Source: Citrobacter sp. Marseille-Q6884 (GTDB lineage Bacteria > Pseudomonadota > Gammaproteobacteria > Enterobacterales > Enterobacteriaceae). From it: a stretch of DNA of 64,000 nucleotides. Position 1 is the first letter of the stretch. Each line of letters starts with the position of its first letter. The notes beneath the pieces were generated by a model, which saw only the letters and a list, made by a program, of their open reading frames with translations, was not told the DNA's origin and did not search any database. Shown here in pieces: positions 24,701 to 32,700 of this stretch. Position numbers and translations under genes: made by a program. The stretch spans positions 2,170,001 to 2,234,000 of the forward strand of contig NZ_CAMDRE010000001.1 of the NCBI RefSeq assembly GCF_945906775.1. The letters are read 5' to 3'.

Positions 24701-26160
24701 TCACTGTCTGAGTCGGAGTCACTGTCGGAATCAGAATCGCTGTCCGAGTCGGAGTCGCTGTCAGAATCCGAATCGCTGTCAGAATCGGAGTCGGAATCGC
24801 TGTCAGCATCGCTGTCAGCATCTGCATCTGCATCCGTGTCGGCATCAGCGTCCGCATCGGCATCCGCATCGGCATCCGCATCGGCATCGGCATCCGCGTC
24901 AGCATCGGCATCCGCGTCGGCATCAGCATCGGCATCAGCATCGGCATCCGCGTCAGCATCGGCATCCGCGTCGGCATCAGCATCGGCATCCGCGTCAGCA
25001 TCGGCATCCGCGTCGGCATCAGCATCAGCATCAGCATCGGCATCAGCGTCAGCATCGGCATCTGCGTCGGCATCAGCATCCGCGTCGGCATCAGCATCTG
25101 CATCTGCATCCGTGTCGGCATCAGCATCCGCGTCGGCATCCGCATCAGCATCAGCATCCGCATCCGCATCGGCATCCGCATCGGCATCCGCGTCGGCATC
25201 CGCATCGGCATCAGCATCCGCGTCGGCATCCGCATCAGCATCCGCATCCGCATCGGCATCCGCATCGGCATCCGCATCCGCGTCGGCATCCGCATCGGCA
25301 TCCGCATCCGCATCAGCGTCCGCATCGGCATCCGCATCGGCATCCGCATCGGCATCAGCATCGGCATCCGCGTCAGCATCGGCATCCGCGTCAGCATCCG
25401 CGTCGGCATCAGCATCAGCATCGGCATCAGCGTCAGCATCGGCATCGGCATCCGAATCACTGTCAGCATCGGCATCGCTATCGGAATCCGAGTCACTGTC
25501 AGAATCGGAGTCGCTATCGGAGTCCGAGTCACTGTCAGAATCGGAGTCGCTATCGGAGTCCGAGTCACTGTCAGCATCGGCATCGCTGTCGGAGTCCGAG
25601 TCACTGTCAGCATCAGCATCGCTATCGGAATCCGAGTCACTGTCAGCATCGGAATCACTGTCCGAGTCAGAATCAGCGTTTCTGTCAAGCAGGGTCAGTT
25701 CTTCCTGAGGTTCGCTATCAGGAAAATCAATGCCGGTCGTGGGGAAGCCTGCCGTCGGGTCGATAATTTCGCCGGTAAGATCCAGGATAACGTGCGTATG
25801 CGATCCGCCACCACTCACTCCCGGCTGTCCTGCGGGCTGTGGGCCTGCGGCAGTTGCTTCAAGGATTTGTGTGGGGTCTTGCCCGTCCTGAATGGCTTGT
25901 TGGATTGCGGCGATATCAGTTTGATCGGTATCAGAAGTGATCGCAGGGGAAATACTGGCGGTATCCCAGTGGGTATCGCGACCCAGGTCGAGCGTTTTAC
26001 CGTTAGAAAGAGAAAGAGAAACGGCTCCAGCGGCGCCGGTTTCTATTTGTTCTCCCGCGAGGATGGTGTCCCCTTCGGTCAATAAACGCCGACTGCCATC
26101 AGAGGCAATAGCGAAAACCTGCCCGATAATTGCTTTTACTGTCCCTGCGATGGCACTCAT
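21766..26160 (-). CDS. LapA-type SD/AD-repeat adhesin secreted by type I system
   Basis: 1464 residues, strongly acidic. Residues 1-130 form a LapA-like retention module: AIAGTVKAIIGQVFAIASDG, EGDTILAGEQIETGAAGAV, a DPTQILEATAAG segment with the LapG cleavage motif TAAG at 103-106 (cut expected between Ala104 and Ala105). Residues about 160-240 are mixed SD/AD dipeptides, 240-455 nearly pure AD, and 455-965 nearly pure SD. Residues 965-1260 are a folded beta-rich region with two Ig-like-looking segments, and 1260-1464 a His/Asp/Glu-rich tail ending NLIAKPDIDA, in the position of the type I secretion signal. No RTX GGxGxD repeats are seen. ATG 26160 has AGGGGAAG upstream. It is followed by the exporter genes and preceded by lapD/lapG-like genes and a glycosyltransferase. 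Serines of the SD tract are the obvious glycosylation targets, by analogy with staphylococcal Sdr/Clf proteins (inference). Confidence 0.9.
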   Translation of the reverse strand: MSAIAGTVKAIIGQVFAIASDGSRRLLTEGDTILAGEQIETGAAGAVSLSLSNGKTLDLGRDTHWDTASISPAITSDTDQTDIAAIQQAIQDGQDPTQILEATAAGPQPAGQPGVSGGGSHTHVILDLTGEIIDPTAGFPTTGIDFPDSEPQEELTLLDRNADSDSDSDSDADSDSDSDSDADADSDSDSDSDADADSDSDSDSDSDSDSDSDSDSDSDSDSDSDSDSDADADSDSDADADADADADADADADADADADADADADADADADADADADADADADADADADADADADADADADADADADADADADADADADADADADADADADADADADADADADADADADTDADADADADADADADADADADADADADADADADADADADADADADADADADADADADADADADADADADADADADADADADADADADADADTDADADADSDADSDSDSDSDSDSDSDSDSDSDSDSDSDSDSDSDSDSDSDSDSDSDSDSDSDSDSDSDSDSDSDSDSDSDADSDSDSDSDSDSDSDSDSDSDSDADSDSDADSDSDSDSDSDSDSDSDSDSDSDSDSDSDADSDSDSDSDSDSDSDSDSDSDSDSDSDSDSDSDSDSDSDSDSDSDSDSDSDSDSDSDSDSDSDSDADSDSDSDSDSDSDSDSDSDSDSDSDSDSDSDSDSDSDSDSDSDSDSDSDSDSDSDSDSDSDSDSDSDSDSDSDSDSDSDSDSDSDSDSDADSDSDSDSDSDSDSDSDSDSDSDSDSDSDSDSDSDSDSDSDSDSDSDSDSDSDSDSDSDSDSDSDSDSDSDSDSDSDSDSDSDSDSDSDSDSDSDSDSDSDSDSDSDADSDSDSDSDSDSDSDSDSDSDSDSDSDSDSDSDSDSDSDSDSDSDSDSDSDSDSDSDSDSDSDSDSDSDSDSDSDSDSDADSDSDSDSDSDSDSDSDSDSDSDSDSDSDADSDADSDKSISLEVDFSKTESSKVTEINGGSDDPNGYDVDENGKIIAIGDNVTLWITKGDIEAGRVSDEIPKGQIKYYSDGNPSGDTSHSDVFLLHQGSGYWQDGNFRELNSVKGNTTSASGPNGDARDTIYVQDDGKGWSAEKGPANVNGNINYVDNVSVTIGGHKVVQGSNSISDVTSSKGGSGWDPNAPGSHTTWHYELSLDASIAGGGEHDQITSITISGLPKGSIEFNGKSYDVDANGHVVIDVDDTADLNAKITINTDNPLNSGDIKVDISTSVNGEPHESGEIAVSDDHHSITLSGEDSSTPQESHDTEMMTASIDEHHDLNENHSSHDAQPQSEESEGDNESHASLLDSEDLYLTPTEPDNNVAPAEHHDAPVAGDTGQPETSLTHLVDESAELSPDDSHAGSAKTATATAEPDDTQHDNPTSATTLSSEEPLNFSDIIHDEGNDNDLSKLLPVADVSAESHNSADQIVAADAPHDAGDTYAGGDQAQMDNLIAKPDIDA
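23268..24802 (-). repeat. SD-coding tandem repeat, mostly an 18-base unit
   Basis: On the coding strand the unit is GAC AGC GAY TCN GAY TCN, about 85 copies, with third-position variation and scattered Ala codons every 20-60 residues. AGC serines recur regularly every third dipeptide and TCN serines occupy the other two. The regular unit shows growth by duplication followed by synonymous drift; copy number is expected to vary between strains. Confidence 0.9.
24803..25452 (-). repeat. AD-coding hexamer repeat
   Basis: Coding strand GAY GCN repeated about 108 times, with two Thr substitutions (DTD) as the only frequent breaks. The boundary with the SD tracts on both sides is sharp. Alanine cannot be O-glycosylated, so this block would be a bare acidic rod between two modifiable Ser blocks. 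Confidence 0.85.
25453..25676 (-). repeat. mixed SD/AD repeat at the N-terminal side
   Basis: Alternating short SD and AD runs, built from the same 18-base unit with AGC/GCN exchanges. It links the cleavage module to the AD block. Confidence 0.8.
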
Positions 26161-26735
26161 GATACTTCCCCTTAATCTTTATGCGATGCGATCACGGGCC
26201 TGATCGTCCCTGTTTAGCGATGCTATTAACTCAAGCGGTTGCTGATGCGCAGGTGGCTAAATGACCTGTTTGCAGGAGTTTATAGGAGTGAATAAGAATG
26301 CCGTTTAATTATCCGACAATTGCAAGGCGGTATCATAATAGAATGTTACAATGTTTTTTTTGATATAAGTGAAATTACGTAGTGTTTTTACAATAAATAG
26401 TCGTGATGCTTTACTGATTAAATAGTTTGCATGCTATTAATAACAAATATTAAATGTAACGGCGAGCTACTTAATATAAGGGGTTGATTTTGTATTGGTT
26501 ATGTAGTGACATTGGATAATGTTCGTCATTGCTCAAGTCGCGACGTATTCACTTTTTCCCCACCTTCATTCCTTATCTCCTGTACATCCGGGAAGCCGTG
26601 CTCCTGTCGTATATTGCGTCATTTTGGATAACACATTATTTGACCAGCAATGGATACGTTGTATTCAGAGGTAAATCGAATATATGCCCCTGAATACAAT
26701 CGGCCCTAAAACAAATTGCGGATAACACGGCTTCG
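26161..26735. other. 575-base upstream region of the adhesin gene
   Basis: No gene is supported. 26300-26520 is AT-rich and should contain the adhesin promoter, but I cannot single out convincing -35/-10 boxes. The right end carries an inverted repeat (26659-26699). The length suggests that the adhesin and exporter genes are transcribed separately from the lapG-lapD unit. Confidence 0.5.
26659..26699 (-). terminator. hairpin after the lapD-linked small gene
   Basis: TTGTATTCAGAGG (26659-26671) and CCCCTGAATACAA (26687-26699) pair over 13 positions with one G/U. It lies about 40 bases past the small gene's stop. No U-run follows, so it may be a Rho-type or attenuating end. Confidence 0.5.
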
Positions 26736-27074
26736 CTAAATTAATCTGTCGTCGTCACCAATTAAATCTTCCAATCCACCGAGAGCCCGTCGCGCTTTGG
26801 CGCGGTTGAGCAATTTGTTTTGCGCCGCGACAGGTAAATCGGTGATGCTAATGACCCCTTTACTCATCAGTACTTCGATAAGGTCTTCCAGCACACGGAC
26901 CATATCCAGGTCGCTTTGCTGCAGTTGTTGCAGGTTCGCACTACGAAGGGTATTCGCTTTTAACCACTCTTCGATTTCAACCGTCGTTTCTGTGGTTTGC
27001 TCAGTCGCCTCGGGGAATGAAGCGTGTTCAATTCTTACAATGCGTCCATCGCGGTCACGTTCTATAAAAAACAT
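26736..27074 (-). CDS. small conserved protein linked to LapD
   Basis: 112 residues, starting MFFIERDRDGRIVRIEHASF from ATG 27074 with AGGAG upstream. The start lies inside the lapD-like gene (13-base overlap), implying coupled translation. It has no signal or membrane helix. The C-terminal half (SDLDMVRVLEDLIEVLMSKGVISITDLPVAAQNKLLNRAKAR) is helical. I recall close Pseudomonas relatives of this size that databases mislabel as tryptophan synthase beta-like; it has nothing of that enzyme's fold. Its tie to lapD suggests a cytoplasmic helper or modulator of the LapD switch, but no function is established. Confidence 0.75.
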   Translation of the reverse strand: MFFIERDRDGRIVRIEHASFPEATEQTTETTVEIEEWLKANTLRSANLQQLQQSDLDMVRVLEDLIEVLMSKGVISITDLPVAAQNKLLNRAKARRALGGLEDLIGDDDRLI

Positions 27075-29035
27075 GGTTGTTCTCCTGAGAGTGATGTCGT
27101 GAGGGTGCTGGCGTCGCTAAAATAACGCCCCATTGCGCCATACAGCCCCATTTTTTCCAATACAGCCAGTTCGCCTTCCGTTTCGACGCGTTCGGCGATT
27201 AACGGGAGATTCACCTGGCGAGTCGCCCAGTAGATGGCCTCGATAAATAGCTTCTTATCTTCTTCTTTATCAATATTTCGAATATAGCCGCCATCGACTT
27301 TAATCCACGCCAGCCCCCATTGCGGCAGGTTGCCAATCAGGTGGAAGCGACCGCCGAAATGCTGGATCCCCAGACGGCAATCCAGCGCTTTTAATTTCTG
27401 TACCAGCATACTGACGTGCTCTGGATCAGGCAGCTCATTTTCATCCAGCTCCAGCGTCAGCCTGGCCGCCAGGTGGCGTGCATTTTTCAGCGGCTGGAGC
27501 AGGGAATCCATGCTCTCTTCATCCGCAACGCTTTCACCGCTAATACTCAGCGCTGCCGGCTGGGTCGTGTTCTCCATCGCTTTCAACGTTTGCTGAAGCA
27601 TCACAATATCCATACGCTGACTGAGCGCCAGACGATGAATCCACGGCATAAAGCGGCCTGCCGGAATCATCTCGCCTTCTTCCGTTTGGATGCGGGCGAG
27701 AATTTTATGGTGCAGGATAATGTTTTTATTGTTGCACTGATAAACCGGCTGCGAGAACAGCGTAAAGGCTTTTTTCTCCAGAATGGTTTCCAGACGCTGA
27801 TGCCAGCGGTAGTGATCGTCGTCGTTTTCCACCGCCGCAGAGGGCTGGCTATCGGCAAAGAAACGCATCTCTGTTTCCGCCATGGCCAGCGCCTGGTCAG
27901 CCTGCAGCAGGAGAGTCTGTGGTGTATCACCGACATGGAAAACAACGTGCGAGATGTGCGCGACGGGAGTCACGTCGCTCAGCCCGGTTTCATGCAGTGC
28001 TTTTAGCTGGGTCGTGAGCCTCGCGACCAGGCTTTCCATCTCTTGTGGCAGGATCGGTGGGGCGATAATGGCAAATTCCCCGCCGCGAATGCGCGCCAGA
28101 AAACCTTCGTTATGGAAGAAGCGCTGCTGCAGGTCGTTCAGGATAGCGGCAACAGCCATCAATAACTGGTCGGTTCTTGATCCGCCAAGGCGTTGGTTCT
28201 GCCCGATAAGATCCTGAACGCGTAGCAAAATCAGATGCCCGGAGCCCCGTTCTTCATCGCTCAGGCGTGATTGCAACTGAATATCAAAGGCGCGGCGGTT
28301 ATTCAGTCCTGTCAGGCTGTCACTGTAAGCTTGCTGGCGCAGAATTTCGGTACGCTCGGCTTGTTCGCTAAACAGCGCTTTGAGCTGGGTCACCATCATA
28401 TTGGTGGCTTCTACCACCCGGCGTAACTCCGGGGTTTTCGGCAATGCGGGAAGATTCAGAAATTCACGCTGACTGATTGCCGTTGCTTGCTCGACGATAT
28501 AATTCAATGGGCGCAGACGGCGACGCAGCATCAGCATCGCCCCCAGCACACAGACCAGGCTACAGGCGCTAAGCAGCAGGAAGCTGGCAACCAGACTCTC
28601 CCACAGGCGCGTCAGCGCAAATAATGGGTGGCTGATGACCTCAACGCGGGCTTCTTGCGTCCAGCCGCGCATGACGACGGCCTCGCCCTGACCGGGATTG
28701 AGCCGTACCAGACGAACGAACCAGTCAGGTACGGCGGCGCTTTGCGGCATGTTTTTCCGTTCGATCAACGGCTTACCGGTTTTAATATCGGTAACCCGTA
28801 TCCGGTAAAAGTAACCGCTGTCGAAGATGGAGTTCACCATCAGCTCCGTCATGACCGGATCATCGATATTGGCGGTGAGCGAGAGCCCCAGTGCCGTTGC
28901 GGTATCCTGGGCATGCGCACTCAGCTGGTTATGGTACTGATCGCGCGAGCTTTCCAGCGTGACATAAAAACTGCCGCAAAAGATAACCAACGTGAACAGA
29001 CAAATCCCAATGAGTAGCTGTTTATAAAGAGACAT
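27062..29035 (-). CDS. LapD-type inner-membrane c-di-GMP receptor
   Basis: 657 residues. Two membrane helices (about 7-25 and 150-172) flank a periplasmic LapD/MoxY-like domain, followed by HAMP, GGDEF and EAL domains. Both catalytic domains are degenerate: the GGDEF site reads RIRGGEFAII, the EAL motif is replaced by HKILARIQ, and the DDFGTG loop by QHFGGRF. LapD proteins of this kind bind c-di-GMP without making or breaking it and hold the protease LapG on the periplasmic side when loaded. The gene starts nine bases after the lapG-like stop (AGGAAG before ATG 29035) and overlaps the next small gene. Its expected client is the LapG homologue next door and, through it, the SD-repeat adhesin. 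Confidence 0.9.
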   Translation of the reverse strand: MSLYKQLLIGICLFTLVIFCGSFYVTLESSRDQYHNQLSAHAQDTATALGLSLTANIDDPVMTELMVNSIFDSGYFYRIRVTDIKTGKPLIERKNMPQSAAVPDWFVRLVRLNPGQGEAVVMRGWTQEARVEVISHPLFALTRLWESLVASFLLLSACSLVCVLGAMLMLRRRLRPLNYIVEQATAISQREFLNLPALPKTPELRRVVEATNMMVTQLKALFSEQAERTEILRQQAYSDSLTGLNNRRAFDIQLQSRLSDEERGSGHLILLRVQDLIGQNQRLGGSRTDQLLMAVAAILNDLQQRFFHNEGFLARIRGGEFAIIAPPILPQEMESLVARLTTQLKALHETGLSDVTPVAHISHVVFHVGDTPQTLLLQADQALAMAETEMRFFADSQPSAAVENDDDHYRWHQRLETILEKKAFTLFSQPVYQCNNKNIILHHKILARIQTEEGEMIPAGRFMPWIHRLALSQRMDIVMLQQTLKAMENTTQPAALSISGESVADEESMDSLLQPLKNARHLAARLTLELDENELPDPEHVSMLVQKLKALDCRLGIQHFGGRFHLIGNLPQWGLAWIKVDGGYIRNIDKEEDKKLFIEAIYWATRQVNLPLIAERVETEGELAVLEKMGLYGAMGRYFSDASTLTTSLSGEQPCFL

Positions 29036-29044
29036 GGCTACTTC

Positions 29045-29737
29045 CTATTCATTAATGTCAAATCCTTCTGCACGCATTTTGGTGAGAAGATCCTGCCAGC
29101 GAGAAAGCCTTTTGCTGTCGCCGACGCGTTTACTTTTCCCCGCCTGCGGTATCCATAATCCTTGCTCATTAAAGGAATAAACCGGGAGCAAATCATTACG
29201 CTGGGTCGCGGGTAATATCGTGGTTTTTAAATTATCCAGGATCAGCGGAATAGCATCTGGTGTGGCATACCAGGCGACAATCATGTGTGCCTGATTTAAC
29301 TGCAACGCTTTAACGTAGGTAATACGTAACTGGCTGGCGGGGACGCCCATTTCACGTAAGGTAAAATATTTTGCCAGTGCGTAGTCTTCACAGTCGCCTG
29401 CGCCTTTGCGTAAAAACTCAATGGGGGTCGCCCAATAATCTTGCTGACCCCATACTGCAATATCATCGCGAAAACGCATACGGGAATTAAAAAATTGGTT
29501 TACGCGGTTTAAGGTCTCTTTAATATCCCCGGGTGGTGCGTTTTTAACTAATGCTGCCCATTCATTGATATAACGTTGCGCGGTTGGCGATGCCGGGCCA
29601 TACAGTTGCTGGCTTTGGGCATTGATGGCCGCAAAGTCCCAACTCGCAACCAGGCCAGGAGAAAACGTAAGCAGCAGCGCCAGGCCGAATGTCAGCCAGC
29701 GTTGCCAGAACAAGTGCCTGCCTTTTTGGGCGTTCAC
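29045..29737 (-). CDS. LapG-type periplasmic cysteine protease
   Basis: 230 residues with a signal/anchor at about 11-31. It is a bacterial transglutaminase-like cysteine proteinase with the triad Cys116 (GAGDCEDY), His151 (NQAHMIVAW) and Asp168 (PLILDNL). Asp115 and Glu117 flanking the cysteine correspond to the calcium-binding residues described for LapG. LapG cuts the di-alanine motif in the N-terminus of LapA-type adhesins when not held by LapD; the neighbouring adhesin has TAAG at 103-106. The start is GTG 29737 with AGGA just upstream. It is 59 bases after the glycosyltransferase stop and nine before lapD. Confidence 0.92.
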   Translation of the reverse strand: MNAQKGRHLFWQRWLTFGLALLLTFSPGLVASWDFAAINAQSQQLYGPASPTAQRYINEWAALVKNAPPGDIKETLNRVNQFFNSRMRFRDDIAVWGQQDYWATPIEFLRKGAGDCEDYALAKYFTLREMGVPASQLRITYVKALQLNQAHMIVAWYATPDAIPLILDNLKTTILPATQRNDLLPVYSFNEQGLWIPQAGKSKRVGDSKRLSRWQDLLTKMRAEGFDINE

Positions 29738-29796
29738 GCGTTCCTGTCAGCCCGTTTGATTACGCGATGGTTGTGGGGCACGGTTTCTCTCCTGAG

Positions 29797-32700
29797 TTAT
29801 AAACCTGCGGGCATTGACTGACTACCCTGCGGTGGGTTCTCTTCACCTAATAACTGTATTTCCTGCCACCACGTTTGCCAGAGTCTGGCTATCGCTGTTG
29901 CAGAATAACGCTCCGCATGGCGGTGCGCATTTTCCTGCATTGCTTTTAGTTTCACCGGGTCACTGAGTAAGTCAATCAGCGCGTTAGCCAGCGCCTGTTC
30001 ATCGTTCGCCTTTACCAGAACACCCGCACCGGAATCCTGCAAAAGATCGCGTGGGCCGTACTTGATGTCAAAACTGACCTGCGGGGTTCCGTAGGCTAAT
30101 GACTCCAGGGCGAAAAGCGAAAAACCTTCATGATTAGAGCACAGAACAGCGCAGTTTGACTGACGGTGGATCGCCTCCAGATCGGCAGAAAAACCATGGA
30201 GATAGATATTATGATCCAGGCCGTTTTGTTTTACCCAGTCGGCGAGCGTTTCTTTTAACGCGCCGTTACCCCAGGTGTGAAGCTCGGCTTCAGGAAGCTG
30301 TTTCACCACGCGCGCAAAGGCGCTGAACAACAGTTGATGCTGTTTTTCAGGTGAGTAGCGGGCCATAAAAAGTACCCGCTGGGAGGCGGTTTTTTCCCTT
30401 GTCCCTTCTGTGAGCGCATTATCCAGATGGTGGGGGATCGTCCGCAATCGGTGTGCGCCGGTGATTTCCTGCGCCAGCTCATCATGCTGCTGGTGGGTGA
30501 GCACCAGAATACGGTCGAGCCGTTTTTCATCCACCCACAGGTGACGATAGGCTTGTTTGTAGCGCCCATTGTCCAGACGATGAGTGGAGTGAATAACCGC
30601 ACTGAGGGTGGCATGCAGCGTATTTTTCGGCTCTGAGCAGACAAATTCCCGCCAGGCCAGATTCTTATCAACGAGGAAATGCCAGGTCGTTGTTTTGTCC
30701 AGGTTATGGGTCAACATCGCCGCCGCAAATGCCCCTTCCGTGGCATAGGTGTGCACGTGGTCGGTGAAGGACAGGTGAATCGCCTCAAGGAAGGTGTTGC
30801 CCTGGTCTGTGCGGTAAGTTCGCCGCAGCATAATCTGGCGTGTCTGCGGATGAACAAAGTCCTCGTGGCTGACGTGACCATTGTCCTTTGAGTACCGCAG
30901 TGCTTCGATCTTTCCGGCGCTGTCCCGGCGTGTCTTAATGACTTTTCCTGCCGGCCCTTCAGGAAGCGGGCGTAGCTCTCCGCGCATCAACATGTCGGGC
31001 AGCCAGTCATAGACGGTCATGGCCTCAACGGGCTGTGGCAGTTTGCCATTTTGATGTAACTGCTTGACGGTGGCAGCTAATGCTGGATTCCAGCTCGAGA
31101 TAATGACCATCGGTTTGATACCCAGCTCGCGGATAAACAGCGCGCAGCGCCGTATCGTTGAAATTTCGATCCCATTACCTTCGTGACGGAAATTACTTCC
31201 CAGAAAGACCAGTTGTTGCTTACGTACTGGAGCGGAGGCTTCTGGCTGCCCCCCCTGTAAATATTTGCGGTAGGCCACATAACCGGAAAGGTAGTGCTCT
31301 ACATCATCAATGCGTACCCGATAACTGTGGTGGCGGATGAAAAAACTGCCGACAATTTTCTGGGGTTTTTTGAAGAACATCGCCAGTTCTGGCCAGAAAA
31401 AACCGTTTGCCAGATAGCGAGCGCGGTATTCCAGCGCACGAGAAAACATCTCAAGATCGAAATCCGCCAGCAGATGACGGTGTTTCTCGTCCTTCTGCAG
31501 GCGAGCGATCATATGCTGCGCCGCCATCATGAGCTCAAGCAGGGTCGGGTAGGTTGTCACTCTGTTCAGGACGAAATCCAGATGCCCGCGAACGTTATCC
31601 AGACCAAACTGGAAGTAGCGCTCTTCGGGGCGGTAAAGCGTGAGCTCGTTGACGCAATAACTTAGCCAGTGGTCATGTGCCTGCCAGTGTTTCTGCGCGA
31701 TAAAGTAGCCCATCGCCCGTTCAACCATTGCCAGCCAGCGCGGGGCTTTTGTCAGTCCATAAAGGCGCATCAGTGCAAAGGCTGCTTCTCCGTCATAATA
31801 AATAATACGATGCTCGGCTTTCAGGGATAAATCCGCGGCATTCAGTACATGGCTGAATCCGCCGGTTTCGGCATGCTGCATGAAAGCAATACCGTTTGCG
31901 AGGCGTTCCATTTGCGCCAGATACAGCCTGTTTCCCGTCAGTTCGGTATATTTTGCCATCGCCAGAATACAGACAGCATTCCCACCGAGTTTGATTTCAT
32001 CCCCCGTGTCGATCAGAAAATCGGCCTCGCCACCCTCCGGCAGAGTGTATGTACGGATAAGCGTGGCTGAGAGATCACTTAACGCTCTTTCGATCGCCGC
32101 AAACTGCGCCTCATTCTGCGTCACCTCCCATCCTTCAAGGAGAGCGTAGGTTGAGCTGGCATGACGGAGTGCGTTGTAGGTCGGGATTGCGCGATCAAAA
32201 CAGGGGAACCAACCGTAATGATAACGGCCAGATTTTTTTATCTGGCGGGCGAGATAGTCGCTTGCCGAATGGATCATCGGCTCCAGTTCATCCTGCCAGT
32301 GCGGTAATTGTCGATAACCCGAATGTGCGCCCTGGGATTCTATTCGCAGTGTCTGGTTGCCGTCGCTAAAGACGCCACTGGTCGTAAAGCGCCAGATTGG
32401 CTGTGCTGGATCGTCGGGCCATTGCAGTTCGCGGCCAAAACGTTGTTGGGAATAGTTTGCCAGATTTTTACTGTTGGGCGTCGCGACACCCTCAGTACCC
32501 ATATAGAGAAGCGCGTTAGCGGCGATTTCTTGTTCAAGAATGGCAAACTCAAATGTCGGCGTGAAGCTCAGCCCGAAGCGAAAATAATTGCGTTTGGTTT
32601 TACGCAATTTGCTTTGCAGAGCATCCCAGCGTAAAGCTTCAACGTGATTGACGACATCAACCCGCATCCAGATGGGCGCTTTCGCCTCTTTTTTACTCCA

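Noticed and set aside
23268..25676. Tandem repeat as a CRISPR array
   Set aside because: Units are 18 and 6 bases, coding, without unique spacers of constant length.
22962..25688. 908-residue Thr/Met/Pro-rich minus-strand frame overlapping the adhesin
   Set aside because: Shifted-frame reading of the same low-complexity repeat; open only because the repeat unit lacks stops.
23210..25708. 832-residue plus-strand frame of Ser-Glu-Ser-Leu and Ser-Ala repeats opposite the adhesin
   Set aside because: It is the reverse complement of the SD/AD codon repeat (GAY TCN and GAY GCN give no stops on the other strand). It has no ribosome site or non-repeat domain.
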